A DNA stretch of 64,000 nt from VXYL01 sp963422285 (GTDB lineage Bacteria > Pseudomonadota > Gammaproteobacteria > Pseudomonadales > Azotimanducaceae). Location: contig CAXXJO010000001.1 in the NCBI GenBank assembly GCA_963422285.2, forward strand, positions 124,001-188,000, in the 5' to 3' direction. Under the pieces are notes generated by a model, which was given only the letters and a program-made list of their open reading frames with translations, had not been told where the DNA came from and searched no databases. Positions within the stretch are counted from its first letter, which is position 1. Each line of letters starts with the position of its first letter. Positions 1 through 9,424 of the stretch are shown here, one piece after another. Position numbers and translations under genes: made by a program.

Positions 1-1039
1 CGCTGCCTTCGGCGACATGCAGCTTGAAGGGCTGCCCTCGGGCCTCGCCGGCCTCGCGCAGCGCAGCCAGCACGACCTCGGCACGATGCGCGGCGCCGTC
101 CCCGTCCACCAAACAGCAGGTGTTGAGAGTGTTGCAGACCTTGCGATCCAGGGAACACACCACGGCGTCGCGCAGTTGCGCGTCTTCAGCATGATCCGAC
201 GCCACGATCCAGGCCCCACCGGTGCCATGCAGGCTGACCGGGGTGCCGGCGCTACGCGCCAAGGAACCCAGGGTATCCACCGCGGCTCCGGAGCCTCGAG
301 CTACCGCCAGCGCCAAGCGAGGGTCCAGAAACAGGGCCCAACCGGCGGCGTGGGCGGTGCTGTCCACCAGAGAAACGGCGCCGACGGGCAGACCGGCGGC
401 GGCCAGGGCCGGCTCGATGGCGAGTCGCGTGATTGCCCGGGCGGTGGCGAGGGCGTCGCTGCCGATGCGAAACACCACGGCGTTGCCACCACGCAGTACG
501 CCGCAGGCATCGGCGAGCACGTTGGGCCGGCCTTCGAAGACGAAGGCGACTACGCCCAAGGCCGCGCCTACCATCTCCACGCGGAAACCTTCGTGACGCA
601 CGGTTTCCAGAATCGCGCCTCTCTTCGACGGAGCGCTCGCCCAACCGAGCAGACCATCGATCATCTTCTTGCGCATGGCATCCGAGACGCCGAGGCGGGC
701 AGTGGACCGTCCCCGACGACGAGCAGCGGCGACATCCTCGGCGTTGACGGCGGCGATTCGCTGCCAAGTGCCGTCGTCGGCGAGTGCCGCCGCCGCACGG
801 CCGTAGAAGGCCATCAAGGCGTCGTCGTCGATGGTGCGCATGGCCGCGAAGGCATCCACAGCCACATCCACGGCGGTCTCAGCGCTGCGCAGTTCTATCG
901 CCGGGATGTGCAACAGCCCGGCCACCGGGTTGGCGACGATGCGGTCGCCGGGCTGGTAGGCGGCGGCCAGAGCTTCATCCACGGCGAATGCTTGGCCGTC
1001 GGCAGAGAGCACGGTGGTGCCGGCAGTCAGTTGGTTCAT
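1..1039 (-). CDS. proA: Glutamate-5-semialdehyde dehydrogenase-like protein (ProA family), C-terminus cut by window edge
   Basis: Reading the minus strand from an ATG at 1039 gives an unbroken frame to base 1, about 346 residues, with the C-terminus outside the window. The protein looks like gamma-glutamyl phosphate reductase, which reduces glutamyl-5-phosphate with NADPH to the semialdehyde in proline synthesis. It has the family stretch VAFVFEGRPNV near residue 150 and the catalytic-cysteine motif SLDRKVCNT, with the cysteine at about residue 302. The first 80 residues are less typical. The start lies 13 bp behind the ccmI stop, so the gene may ride at the end of the ccm operon. No proB is visible. 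A related aldehyde dehydrogenase is the main alternative. Confidence 0.82.
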   Translation of the reverse strand, partial: MNQLTAGTTVLSADGQAFAVDEALAAAYQPGDRIVANPVAGLLHIPAIELRSAETAVDVAVDAFAAMRTIDDDALMAFYGRAAAALADDGTWQRIAAVNAEDVAAARRRGRSTARLGVSDAMRKKMIDGLLGWASAPSKRGAILETVRHEGFRVEMVGAALGVVAFVFEGRPNVLADACGVLRGGNAVVFRIGSDALATARAITRLAIEPALAAAGLPVGAVSLVDSTAHAAGWALFLDPRLALAVARGSGAAVDTLGSLARSAGTPVSLHGTGGAWIVASDHAEDAQLRDAVVCSLDRKVCNTLNTCCLVDGDGAAHRAEVVLAALREAGEARGQPFKLHVAEGS

Positions 1040-1052
1040 TGCGTTGCGAAGT

Positions 1053-2594
1053 CTACGGCACCCGGCGATCGATGCGCAGCTTTGTCAGCGCGGCACCCAC
1101 GTGGACGGCAATCGCGGCGCTTTCCAGATCGCCGCTTCGAGCGGACGGCGTACCGCTCAAGCTGGCGCGAGCGAGCAGCTCCACTTCAGCGAGGTCGGAC
1201 AGCCGCCGGCCCGGCGTCATCGCATCTGCATCCGTTAGCCGAATCCGCGTCGGCAGTTCGCCAGCGGCCAGACGGCGCACCGCCACGGGCGGTCCAGGCT
1301 GGGATGGACTGCGGGCGATGACGAATACGGGCACCGCGGCATCCACCGCCACTGCCAGAGAAATCTCCACCGCAACGCCGCCGGCCGGTTCGACCTCGCC
1401 GCTGGCGCCAGCAGCCGCCAGCGTCAGCTCCACGCGCGGCCGGGTCTTGGCATCCAGCGGCGCCGACACCGCCTCCACATCGCTGGCAGTCGCGGTGCCG
1501 GCTTCGGAAACCCGCGCCACCACTTCAACGAGGCCGCCAGCGGAAAGCGGCAGCGCCGGGTTCATGCTCGCGGCGTCGTCGAGCACCACGCTCTGCACGG
1601 CTTGTGCCGGACGGCGCACCGCCGCCAGCGGCATGCCGCCACCCACCGGGCGGGCGAACACCATCAGCCAGGGCGCAGGCGTTCCCTCCACCGTCACCAC
1701 CACGTCGATGAACGGACGCTCGGGGTCCAGCCGTGCCCTCGTGAGCGCCAGGGTTTCTTCCAGCAGCGCTCGCCGAGCAGCCGGCAGCGATTGCCCCACG
1801 GCTCGAGCCAAGTAGCTGGCGGCTGCCGAGAACTCCGCCCGGCGAATGGCGTCCATGGCCAGCAGTTCCAGCATGTCGGGATGGTCCGGGCGCACGGCGA
1901 ACACGCGCTCGATGATGGCTTGCGTCTCGGCGGTCACCGCATGGCCATCGGCTAGATAGCTGGCCTGGGCCCAGGACAGATCCACCTGCTCGTTGGAGCC
2001 GGTCAGCTCGTACAGAGAGGCGAAGGCATCCACCGCGCCGCCGAAATCCGACCGCCGCATGCGCACATGGCCGAGCACGAACCAGCCGTTGGCATCGCCG
2101 GGCTTGCGCCCCAGGCGGGCGACCAGGGCGCGTTCCAACTCCGCCAGCGCCACGGGGTCCCCTTGGGCATCGACACCGCCTCGGGCCGCGGCCTCCATGC
2201 GCGCGGTCGCCTCGGCAAGCACGGGCGCATTCGGCTCGCCCCACAGCGCGTACAGCCCGATGGCGGCAAGCGCGGCCCCGATGGTCGCCGCCAGCAGCGG
2301 CAGCGGCGCAGGTCGAGTGCCGTTCCCCGCCTCGTCCACACGCGCCAGCATCGATGCTTCGTCGTCGGCAACACGCGCGACGGAATCGAGGGCGAGTTCC
2401 TCCTCCAACGCCGCCACTTCGCTCTCGTCCAGTCCTTGCATACGGGCCTCGGCGCGGATTTCCTGTCGACGATCCGCGAATACAGCGGCCGCAGCAGCCT
2501 CGTCCGTGTCGTTTCGGCGCCGCCGGGCGCCGACCACCACATGCACCACCGCCAACACCGCCAAGGCACCGGCACCGAGCCAGACTTCGATCAT
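1053..2594 (-). CDS. ccmI: Cytochrome c-type biogenesis protein CcmI
   Basis: CcmI is the apocytochrome chaperone of the System I heme lyase. It holds the C-terminus of apocytochrome c in the periplasm for CcmF/CcmH. The start MIEVWLGAGALAVLAVVHV opens an N-terminal membrane helix followed by a basic stop (RRRR). A second helix lies near residues 105-125, then a TPR region around residues 150-290 and a periplasmic C-terminal domain, 513 residues in all. Longer upstream reading is possible, but the ATG at 2594 overlaps the ccmH stop as ATGA, which strongly supports translational coupling. It is the last gene of a ccmFGHI cluster read right to left. Confidence 0.93.
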   Translation of the reverse strand: MIEVWLGAGALAVLAVVHVVVGARRRRNDTDEAAAAAVFADRRQEIRAEARMQGLDESEVAALEEELALDSVARVADDEASMLARVDEAGNGTRPAPLPLLAATIGAALAAIGLYALWGEPNAPVLAEATARMEAAARGGVDAQGDPVALAELERALVARLGRKPGDANGWFVLGHVRMRRSDFGGAVDAFASLYELTGSNEQVDLSWAQASYLADGHAVTAETQAIIERVFAVRPDHPDMLELLAMDAIRRAEFSAAASYLARAVGQSLPAARRALLEETLALTRARLDPERPFIDVVVTVEGTPAPWLMVFARPVGGGMPLAAVRRPAQAVQSVVLDDAASMNPALPLSAGGLVEVVARVSEAGTATASDVEAVSAPLDAKTRPRVELTLAAAGASGEVEPAGGVAVEISLAVAVDAAVPVFVIARSPSQPGPPVAVRRLAAGELPTRIRLTDADAMTPGRRLSDLAEVELLARASLSGTPSARSGDLESAAIAVHVGAALTKLRIDRRVP

Positions 2595-3040
2595 TCGGCG
2601 TTCTGCAGCAAGCGCTCGGCGCGTTCGCGTTCGGCAACCGTCAACGACGCGGCCGGTCTCCGTCTTGCCGCCCATATCAGAATCACCAAGGCAACTCCCG
2701 CCAGCACCAGCGGCGACAACCACAGCAGCCACGTCGCGGGCGTGAACGGCGGATCGTAGAGCACGAAGTTGCCGTACCGCTCCTGCAGGTAGGCGCGGAT
2801 GCTGTCGTCGGACCCGCCTTCTTCGATCAGGCGACGGACCGCGCGGCGCAGGTCCTCGGCGATGGGCGCACCGGAACTCGCCAGGGATTCGTTCAGGCAC
2901 TTCGGGCAGCGGAACTCTGCGATCAAGCGCTGGTAGCGGGCCGCGGTTTCGGCGTCCGGAAGGTCGAAGCCGTCAATGGCCGATGCGCCCAGACAGGCCG
3001 CAAGACCGATCAGGAGCCAAGGCGCCGCGTACCGCTTCAT
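2591..3040 (-). CDS. ccmH: Cytochrome c maturation protein CcmH
   Basis: CcmH is a membrane-anchored thiol oxidoreductase that reduces the CXXCH heme-binding site of apocytochrome c. The 149 residues contain a signal-like N-terminus, the redox motif FRCPKC (Cys45, Cys48), the conserved stretch YGNFVLYDPPF, and a C-terminal membrane helix near residues 103-123. The length matches the short CcmH form, whose TPR part is the separate ccmI next door. The start overlaps the ccmG stop (ATGA at 3037-3040) and the stop overlaps ccmI, giving a tight operon. Confidence 0.94.
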   Translation of the reverse strand: MKRYAAPWLLIGLAACLGASAIDGFDLPDAETAARYQRLIAEFRCPKCLNESLASSGAPIAEDLRRAVRRLIEEGGSDDSIRAYLQERYGNFVLYDPPFTPATWLLWLSPLVLAGVALVILIWAARRRPAASLTVAERERAERLLQNAE

Positions 3041-3573
3041 GGCGTGTCCAAGGACTGGATGGCAGGTTCCAGCTTCTCGCGCCAGACCGCCGCGGTCACC
3101 GCGCCGACATGCTTGTAGCGGATGAACCCGTCGGCATCCACCAGGAAAGTCTCCGGGGCGCCGTAGACGCCGAGCTCGACGCCGAGATCGCCGTTGGCGT
3201 CCACCACGTTGAAGTCATAGGGATCGCCGTAGCGGGCCAGCCAGTCCACGGCCTTGGCGGCATCGTCCTTGTAGTTGACGCCGACGATGGACAGCCCGGT
3301 GCGAGCGCCAATGCCCAGCAGCTCGCCATGCTCGGCAAGGCAGGTGGGACACCAGGTGGCCCAGACGTTCACCAGCCGAACCTCGCCGGTCAAGCTGCTT
3401 CGCGTCGCTCGCTTTCCATTCGCGCCCAGCAGCGGCAGATCGAAGTCGGGAAACGGCTTGTCGAGCAGCGCCGACGGCAGCAGGTGCGGGTCGCGCAGGG
3501 TGAATCCCAGGTACAAAAATACCGCCAGCGCCGCGAACGCCGACAACGGCAGGAAAAGTCTGGCGCGCGTCAC
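3037..3573 (-). CDS. ccmG: Thiol:disulfide interchange protein CcmG/DsbE
   Basis: This is a periplasmic thioredoxin-fold protein that keeps apocytochrome c cysteines reduced. The 178 residues start with a membrane anchor (residues 5-24), followed by the DsbE-type redoxin domain with WATWCPTC (Cys75, Cys78) and the GVYGAPETFLVD loop carrying the cis-proline typical of DsbE. The start sits inside the ccmF stop (ATGA overlap at 3570-3573) and the stop overlaps ccmH. Context and motif make the assignment secure. Confidence 0.95.
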   Translation of the reverse strand: MTRARLFLPLSAFAALAVFLYLGFTLRDPHLLPSALLDKPFPDFDLPLLGANGKRATRSSLTGEVRLVNVWATWCPTCLAEHGELLGIGARTGLSIVGVNYKDDAAKAVDWLARYGDPYDFNVVDANGDLGVELGVYGAPETFLVDADGFIRYKHVGAVTAAVWREKLEPAIQSLDTP

Positions 3574-5537
3574 GATGCCGCGGGCTGCGCTTCCGGCTGG
3601 GTCGCGGCAGGTTTCGGTTCAGATCCCGATGCGGAAACCCGCGCCTCGCCACGACGGGCGAGCCGCCGGTAGCGCACATCCGCCGCCGCCAGTACGCCAC
3701 CGAACGCCATCAGCAGGGACCCAAACCAGATCCAGCGCACCAGGGGCTTGTGGTTGATGCGCACGCCCCAGGAGCCATCCGGCAGCGGCTCGCCCAGGGC
3801 GACGTACAGATCGCGAGCGAAGCCGGGAGCGATGCCGGCCTCGGTCATGATCTGTCCGCCGGCCGCATAGCGGCGCTTCTCGGCCAGCAGCACGGTGCCG
3901 TCGTCGGTGACGAACTCGCCCTGGTCCGCCACGTAGTTGGGGCCGTCGATCCGCCGCAGATCGTTGAAGCGCCACCTCACCCCGTTCACCTCGACGCTGT
4001 CGCCCACGGCCATCCTGGCGTCCAGGGAGCGAGAAAACTGACTGGTCACGCCGATGCCCACCAGGGTCACGGCAAAGCCCAAGTGGGCGATCGCCATGCC
4101 GGCGTAGCTGCGCGTCAGGGCACCGCGACGGCGGCGCAGATCGGCAACCAGCACCATCGTCACCCAGGAGCCGAACGCGATGGCGGCGACAGCCCCGGCC
4201 TTCACCGCGCCGGCGAAGATCAGCGGCAGCAGAACGCCTAGCGCCAGTGCGGCAACGCCCAGCGCCGAGGCGTTGCGAAACAATGCCAGCGACGTCCGCT
4301 TCCAGCGCGCCACGGGCGCGATAGCCAGGAAGGCGGCGAGCACCAGCGCCAAGGGCACGAAGGTGCGGTTGAAGTACGGCGGCCCCACGGACATTTTGTC
4401 GCCGCCGGTGACGGCCTCGTATGCAAGCGGATAGAACGTGTAGATGAGCACTACGGCCAAGGCCAGCACCAGCAGCAGATTGTTCGCCAGCAGAATGAAC
4501 TCCCGGGACAGTCCGCCGTAGCGCGTCCGGCTGCCCAATGCGGGCGCGCGCAGGCCGTACAGCGTCAGAGCGCCGCCTACCGCCAGCACCAGCAGCCACA
4601 GGATGAACAGCCCGCGCGCCGGATCCGAGGCGAAGGCATGCACGGATGTGACGACGCCGGAGCGCACGATGAAAGCACCCAGCAGCGACAGGGAGAACGG
4701 CGCGATGGCGAGAAACACCGTCCAGCTGCGGAAGACGCCGCGCTTTTCCGTCACCGCCAGGGAATGCATCAGCGCCGTGCCGGCCAGCCAGGGCATGAAC
4801 GAGGCGTTCTCCACCGGATCCCAGAACCACCAGCCGCCCCAGCCCAGCTCGTAGTAGGCCCACCAGCTGCCCAGGGCGATGCCGACGGTGAGGAACGCCC
4901 AGGCGACATTCACCCAAGGCCGCATCGAGCGCGCCCAAGCGGCGTCCAGGCGGCCAGCGAGCAGCCCCGCAATGGCGAACGAGTACGCCACCCCGAAGCC
5001 GACGTAGCCGATGTAGAGCAGCGGCGGATGCACGATCAGGCCGAAGTCCTGCAGCAGGGGGTTGAGGTCGGCCCCTTCCGAAGGCGACCCCACCAGTCTC
5101 TCGAAGGGGCTGCTGGTACCCAGCAGGAACAGCAGAAAGCCGAAGTTCAGCAAGCCCAGGGTGCCCAGCACACGCCCGTGAAGGTCGCCGGGCAGGCGCT
5201 TGCCGAACGCGCCGACAGCCCAGGTCCAGGCCGCCAGCACCAGCGCCCAGAGCAGAAACGAGCCTTCGTGGCCGCCCCAGACGGCGCTCGTTCGGTAGTA
5301 CCAGGGCAGTGCGGTGTTGGAGTTCTCCGCCACATAGGCGACGGAAAAATCGTTGGTCAGGAAGGCGTACAAGAGCGCGGCGAAGCCCAAGGCGACAAAC
5401 GCGAACTGCCCGGAAGCGAGGCTCGTCGCGGTGCCGCGCCAAGCAGCGTTCAGGGCGCTCCGGTAGCCCACGAAGCCCAGCGCCAAGGCCATGACCAAGG
5501 CGGCGATGGTGGCGAAATGTCCGAGTTCGACGATCAT
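3570..5537 (-). CDS. ccmF: Cytochrome c-type biogenesis protein CcmF (heme lyase)
   Basis: CcmF is the multi-pass inner-membrane heme lyase subunit that attaches heme to apocytochrome c with CcmH and CcmI. The protein has 655 residues, many hydrophobic helices, and the tryptophan-rich WWD signature GWGGWWFWDPVENASFMPWL near residues 230-250. I chose the ATG at 5537 (MIVELGHFATIAALVMALAL) because CcmF proteins begin at this point; the open frame upstream is not typical. It is the first gene of the visible ccmFGHI run. ccmABCDE are not in the window, so they are either elsewhere or split from this operon. Confidence 0.95.
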   Translation of the reverse strand: MIVELGHFATIAALVMALALGFVGYRSALNAAWRGTATSLASGQFAFVALGFAALLYAFLTNDFSVAYVAENSNTALPWYYRTSAVWGGHEGSFLLWALVLAAWTWAVGAFGKRLPGDLHGRVLGTLGLLNFGFLLFLLGTSSPFERLVGSPSEGADLNPLLQDFGLIVHPPLLYIGYVGFGVAYSFAIAGLLAGRLDAAWARSMRPWVNVAWAFLTVGIALGSWWAYYELGWGGWWFWDPVENASFMPWLAGTALMHSLAVTEKRGVFRSWTVFLAIAPFSLSLLGAFIVRSGVVTSVHAFASDPARGLFILWLLVLAVGGALTLYGLRAPALGSRTRYGGLSREFILLANNLLLVLALAVVLIYTFYPLAYEAVTGGDKMSVGPPYFNRTFVPLALVLAAFLAIAPVARWKRTSLALFRNASALGVAALALGVLLPLIFAGAVKAGAVAAIAFGSWVTMVLVADLRRRRGALTRSYAGMAIAHLGFAVTLVGIGVTSQFSRSLDARMAVGDSVEVNGVRWRFNDLRRIDGPNYVADQGEFVTDDGTVLLAEKRRYAAGGQIMTEAGIAPGFARDLYVALGEPLPDGSWGVRINHKPLVRWIWFGSLLMAFGGVLAAADVRYRRLARRGEARVSASGSEPKPAATQPEAQPAAS

Positions 5538-6089
5538 GGGGCGGCCACTATAGCAAGGTTGGCCGTGGGCAGTAGACGTGGCTGCGAAATGCAACGCTTC
5601 TTCACTTCGGTAGCAGCTCTCAGTTTGAATCCATGTCGCCATGCTGCATCACGCAACCGCAGGATGCAGGGTACGAGACGGCATCGAATGCCGTATGCGG
5701 TGGCATCCGCAGTGACGCCGCGGCTTGTCCAAAGTCAAACCGAGCCACTACCTCGCTTCGCTACCTCAGCGTTGACGACGGCGAACCAGCGGGGAAGCTA
5801 CCGTCCCGATGTTGGTCGGATCGTGGTCGCCCTATGGCAGCCGCGATTCGCATGGCGAGCGAATCACGCTTGCGATCGGGCTCGCCGATCGCTGTCGCAG
5901 CGCTTTGGAACCGCTGTCCGCAGCGTTCGCGCTGCATCCCGATTCGCCGAATAGCGAAGACTCGAACTCGCCCCGGACTGCCACCCGTGCCGTCGCGTAC
6001 TGGAGATGGGTGGCAGCGGGATGCCGCTGAACACCGCCGTCGGGTCGGTGCGCGGACGAACGGATCGCGCGCTCTGCTGGCTGGGCCGA
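5538..6089. other. Gene-poor stretch upstream of ccmF
   Basis: I see no recognisable protein or RNA on either strand. It must hold the ccmF promoter (minus strand) but I cannot point to convincing boxes. One copy of a dispersed repeat lies at about 5624-5693 and is described separately. Confidence 0.5.
5624..5693. repeat. Dispersed repeat, copy 1
   Basis: This copy shares the pattern TTTGAATCC, then CTGCATCxCGCAACC, then GACGGCATCGAAT with the copy at 9358-9424. Its end includes CGGCATCGAATGCCG, an inverted repeat with a 3-base centre, also present at about 12251-12265. It lies between genes. It may be a REP-like or MITE-like element, but I recognise no named family. Confidence 0.5.
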
Positions 6090-6538
6090 TCAGAAAACCA
6101 GTCGTCCGAGGCTCTCTGCCACGCAGCAGGGCTTCTCCTGGCCCTCGACTTCTACGACGGCCTCGTTCATGGTCTCGATCATGCCGCCCTTGATCTCCAC
6201 CCGCTTGAGCGTGCTGGTGGTGCGAATTCGAGCGCTCACCGGCAACGGCGACGGGAAGCGCACACGGTCGAAGCCGTAGTCGAGGGAGAGCTTCTGGCCG
6301 TCGAGCCGCGGCGCGCTTTCCGCAATGCGGCGCGGCAAGTGCCCATCAGGGACAGGGTCAGGTAGCCGTGGGCGATGGTGGCACCGAACGGCCCTGCCTC
6401 GGCCCGCTCCTTGTGGATGTGAATCCACTGGTGGTCCAGGGTCACGTCGGCAAAGTCGTCGATGCGTTCCTGAGTGATCTCGAACCAATCGCTTGGCGTA
6501 CCGGGCTGGTCGATACCCGCAGTCAAGGCGTCGGACAT
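6090..6538 (-). pseudogene. MaoC-family acyl dehydratase, frameshifted
   Basis: MaoC-like hotdog dehydratases hydrate enoyl-CoA thioesters. Starting at the ATG at 6538 (MSDALTAGIDQPG) the protein runs through FADVTLDHQWIHI and FGATIAHGYLTLSLMGT, the family's active-site stretch (Asp/His). It then leaves frame. The rest (LPRRIAESAPRLDGQKLSLD to the end at 6090) is in the neighbouring frame and is also typical of the family. A single missing base near 6340 explains it; with it restored the product would be about 149 residues, the normal length. It is therefore either a very recent pseudogene or a sequencing error. It stands alone on the minus strand. Confidence 0.85.
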
Positions 6539-6691
6539 GGTAGTTCTCCCATCGATCTGCGTTTGCCGGAACGGCAAGGCTTTCACGGACGCCGCCCTCG
6601 CCCCGGCAAACGCGATGAACCCATGTTCGGCGGCCCTCCCGTTCGTTTGCCGGCCTTGCCGCACGGTGCCGCCGGCATATAGAGTGCGCCC

Positions 6692-7420
6692 ATGGTCATG
6701 CGCGATGCTCCGATCAGCCCGTCGGCTTCCGTCAAGACAGCCGGCCTTGCGCTCGACATCCTGCCGCCGCTGGAGAACGGCGACCGCCTCGCTCGATGCG
6801 AGTTCGAGAGGCGCCACAGGGCCAGCCCGCGCACAAGAAAGGCAGAACTGGTGGAAGGAGTTGTCCACATGCCGTCGCCCGTCCGCGCCGACAGTCACGC
6901 CAAGCCCCGTACCGCCCTGCTGACTTGGCTGAGCATCTACTGCGTCTCGACACCCAACGTTTCGGCCCTCGACAATGCGACCGTGCGTCTCGACCTGGAC
7001 AACGAACTCCAGCCCGACGCCCTGCTGCGCATCGAGTTGGGCGGCCGATCCCGCATCAGCGAAGACGACTACGTGGAAGGACCGCCGGAACTGATCGCCG
7101 AGGTAGCGGCCAGCAGCGCCGCCTACGACCTGCACGACAAGCTCGCCGCCTACCGTCGCAACGGCGTGCTGGAATACATCGTCTGGCGCGTCTACGACCA
7201 AGCGCTCGACTGGTTCGTCCTGGCCGACGACGACTACCAGCCGCTGGCGCCGGATGCCGAAGGCAACCTGCGCAGCTCCACCTTCGCCAGCCTTCGTCTG
7301 GCCGTCGATGCGCTGCTGAGCGGCGACCTCGCCCAGGTGCTGTCGGTGTTGCGCGACGGCCTGGACTCGCCGGAACATGCGGACTTCGTCAATCGGCTCG
7401 TCGGGAACGCGGGCACATGA
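6692..7420 (+). CDS. Uma2-family endonuclease-like protein (DUF820)
   Basis: The 242-residue protein carries the Uma2/DUF820 restriction-endonuclease-like (PD-(D/E)XK) fold: ELVEGVVHMPSP, then LQPDALLRIE and GPPELIAEVAASSAAYDLHDK, which supply the D...E(V)A acidic residues, then KLAAYRRNGVLEYIVW. These proteins are abundant in cyanobacteria and some symbionts. Their biological role is unsettled, with links to mobile elements and defence. The N-terminal 40 residues are unusual for the family, so the true start may be further in. A second, divergent family member lies at 22150-22716. Confidence 0.85.
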   Translation: MVMRDAPISPSASVKTAGLALDILPPLENGDRLARCEFERRHRASPRTRKAELVEGVVHMPSPVRADSHAKPRTALLTWLSIYCVSTPNVSALDNATVRLDLDNELQPDALLRIELGGRSRISEDDYVEGPPELIAEVAASSAAYDLHDKLAAYRRNGVLEYIVWRVYDQALDWFVLADDDYQPLAPDAEGNLRSSTFASLRLAVDALLSGDLAQVLSVLRDGLDSPEHADFVNRLVGNAGT

Positions 7421-7742
7421 GCGATGACGGGTCGGTCGCCGAGTTCCAAGGCGAACAGGCGTGGATGCCAGCCTCTCCAGCCAGCGCAAAGAGACCGGGA
7501 AACAGCACATCGCTCGCTGTCTCGACGCCGACAAAGCGCGGCGGTTCGGCGCGGGCAGCGTCTCGGTTCGACGCTTCAGCCGACCGTGCGACATGCGATT
7601 GGACATACCGAAGCGCTCTCGCTCCAGAGACGCCAGCCAGCTTGACGCCGCGGACACGGGACGGGCCGTCGTCGATCCGACCTTGAACCGCGCAGGGTCG
7701 GCGACGATCATGGAGAAACATCCGAGCGATCGGGAAAACTCC
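7421..7742. other. Spacer between the Uma2 gene and the AAA protein
   Basis: About 320 bp. Frames are open on both strands but none resembles a family I know. An alternative start for the following gene at 7710 (MEKHPSDRENSM) lies in it. Confidence 0.4.
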
Positions 7743-9362
7743 ATGGCCACCGACCGTCTTCGCCTGCCCACCGGCATCCAGACCTTCCGCGACATCCGCG
7801 AGGGCGGCTTCTACTATGTGGACAAGACCGGGTATGCCCTGCAGGCGGCCGCGGACGACAAGTTCCTGTTCCTGTCGCGCCCGCGGCGGTTCGGCAAGAG
7901 CCTGTTCCTGGACACCCTGGCGGAACTGTACGCCGGCAGCAAGCCGCTGTTCCGGGGGCTGGCCGTCCACGACCGCTGGGACTGGTCGCGGCACCACCCG
8001 GTGCTGCGGCTGAGCTTCGCCGGCGACTACAGCGATCCGAACGCCCTGCGCCAGGACCTCATGGAGCAGCTGGACGGCTGGGAGCGGGACGCCGACATCC
8101 ACTCGGGCTACGACACGGCGCGAGGCCGGCTCCGCCACCTGCTTGCCGGACTGCGCCGGCGCACCGGCCAGCGGGCGGTGGTGCTGGTGGACGAGTACGA
8201 CAAGCCGATCCTGGACGCGCTGGACGATCCGGCGACAGCCGCCGGCAACCGGGCCCAGCTGCGCAGCCTGTTCGGCACAGTCAAGGACTGCGACGCCCAC
8301 ATCGAGAAGTGCTTCGTCACCGGCATCTGCCGGTTTCCCAGGACGAGCCTGTTCTCCACCGCCAACCAGTTCACGGACCGCACGCTGGACCGGCGCTACA
8401 ACGCCGTCTGCGGCTTCACCGACGAAGAACTGGACCGGGCCTTCGCGCCGGAACTCGAGGGACTGGACCGCGACGCCATCCGCCAACGCTACAACGGCTA
8501 CTCCTGGGCCGGGGAGGGCTTCGAGACAGTCTACAACCCCTACGACGTGCTGCTGCTGTTCGACTCCCGCAGATTCGTCGACCACTGGTGGCGAACGGGC
8601 ACCCCGTCGTTTCTCGTGCAGCACTTGGAGCGGCACGGCCTGCTGGATATCGGCGATCTGGACGGACGCTGGGTGGAGGAAGAGCGTCTCTCCGACTTCG
8701 ACCTGGAGCGGATGGATGCGGCTGCCCTGATGTTCCAGACCGGCTACCTGACGGTCGGGCGGGAGGAGACGAGAAACGACGAGCCGGGCTGCTGGCTGGC
8801 GTATCCGAACGAAGAGGTGCGGCGCGGCATGGGACGGCTGCTGGCGCGCCACGCGATCGGCGACCGCCTGCTGGCGGACCGGTGCGGCGAGGACCTTCGG
8901 GCCGCGGTGGAGAACGCGGACCTGGACAGGATGGAGGAGACCATGCGGAGGCTCTATGCCAGCCTCCCGCACCAGCAGATCGCGTTCGTGGACAGCTACG
9001 AAGCCCTCTACGCGGTGGCCTTGCGCACCTTGGCGATGGGTGCCGGCATCCGCTCGACCTCCGAGGAAAGCACGGCGCTGGGGCGCTTGGACGTGACGCT
9101 TTCGGGCGGCGGCAACGTGTTCGTGTTCGAGTTCAAGATGAAGGGCCGCGGCGATCCCCTGGAGCAGGCCGCCCGCAAGGGCTACGCGGACAGGCATCGA
9201 CACTTGCGCGACCATGCATGGGTCGTGGGCGTGACGATGGATGCGGACACGCGCAACATCGAACGGTTCGAGACGGCCCGCCCCTTCCTGGAGCACGGCG
9301 GCGACTCAGGAGCTGGCCCGATGGACGGGCGCATTCCATCGGCGGGCAATGGCTCGGTTTGA
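7743..9362 (+). CDS. AAA-ATPase-like protein with C-terminal PD-(D/E)XK nuclease domain (DUF1703 type)
   Basis: The protein (539 residues from 7743) begins LPTGIQTFRDIREGGFYYVD, the hallmark of the AAA-ATPase-like domain family. A degenerate Walker A follows (RPRRFGKSLFLDTL), then VVLVDEYDKPILDAL as Walker B, and a C-terminal nuclease-like region with FVFEFKMKG as the D/E-x-K part. These proteins occur in large paralogous families in Bacteroidetes and symbionts. Proposed roles are in mobile-element biology or defence, none firmly shown. An earlier ATG at 7710 adds 11 residues. The frame is fully intact, unlike many neighbours. Confidence 0.88.
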   Translation: MATDRLRLPTGIQTFRDIREGGFYYVDKTGYALQAAADDKFLFLSRPRRFGKSLFLDTLAELYAGSKPLFRGLAVHDRWDWSRHHPVLRLSFAGDYSDPNALRQDLMEQLDGWERDADIHSGYDTARGRLRHLLAGLRRRTGQRAVVLVDEYDKPILDALDDPATAAGNRAQLRSLFGTVKDCDAHIEKCFVTGICRFPRTSLFSTANQFTDRTLDRRYNAVCGFTDEELDRAFAPELEGLDRDAIRQRYNGYSWAGEGFETVYNPYDVLLLFDSRRFVDHWWRTGTPSFLVQHLERHGLLDIGDLDGRWVEEERLSDFDLERMDAAALMFQTGYLTVGREETRNDEPGCWLAYPNEEVRRGMGRLLARHAIGDRLLADRCGEDLRAAVENADLDRMEETMRRLYASLPHQQIAFVDSYEALYAVALRTLAMGAGIRSTSEESTALGRLDVTLSGGGNVFVFEFKMKGRGDPLEQAARKGYADRHRHLRDHAWVVGVTMDADTRNIERFETARPFLEHGGDSGAGPMDGRIPSAGNGSV

Positions 9363-9424
9363 ATCCGCGCCGTCAGGCTGCATCGCGCAACCCCGAGCTG
9401 CCGGGGTGCAAGACGGCATCGAAT
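9358..9424. repeat. Dispersed repeat with stem-loop, copy 2
   Basis: This copy starts in the last codons of the AAA protein gene and matches the copy at 5624-5693. It contains a 6-bp stem-loop (ACCCCG at 9390-9395, CGGGGT at 9402-9407) that may act as a terminator for the AAA gene. It has the same closing GACGGCATCGAAT as copy 1. A shorter third match lies at about 12232-12265. Confidence 0.5.

Noticed and set aside
17..1321. Long plus-strand open frame at the window start
   Set aside because: It mirrors the ProA-like gene on the minus strand; its sequence is low-complexity and resembles no family. GC-rich DNA gives long antisense frames.
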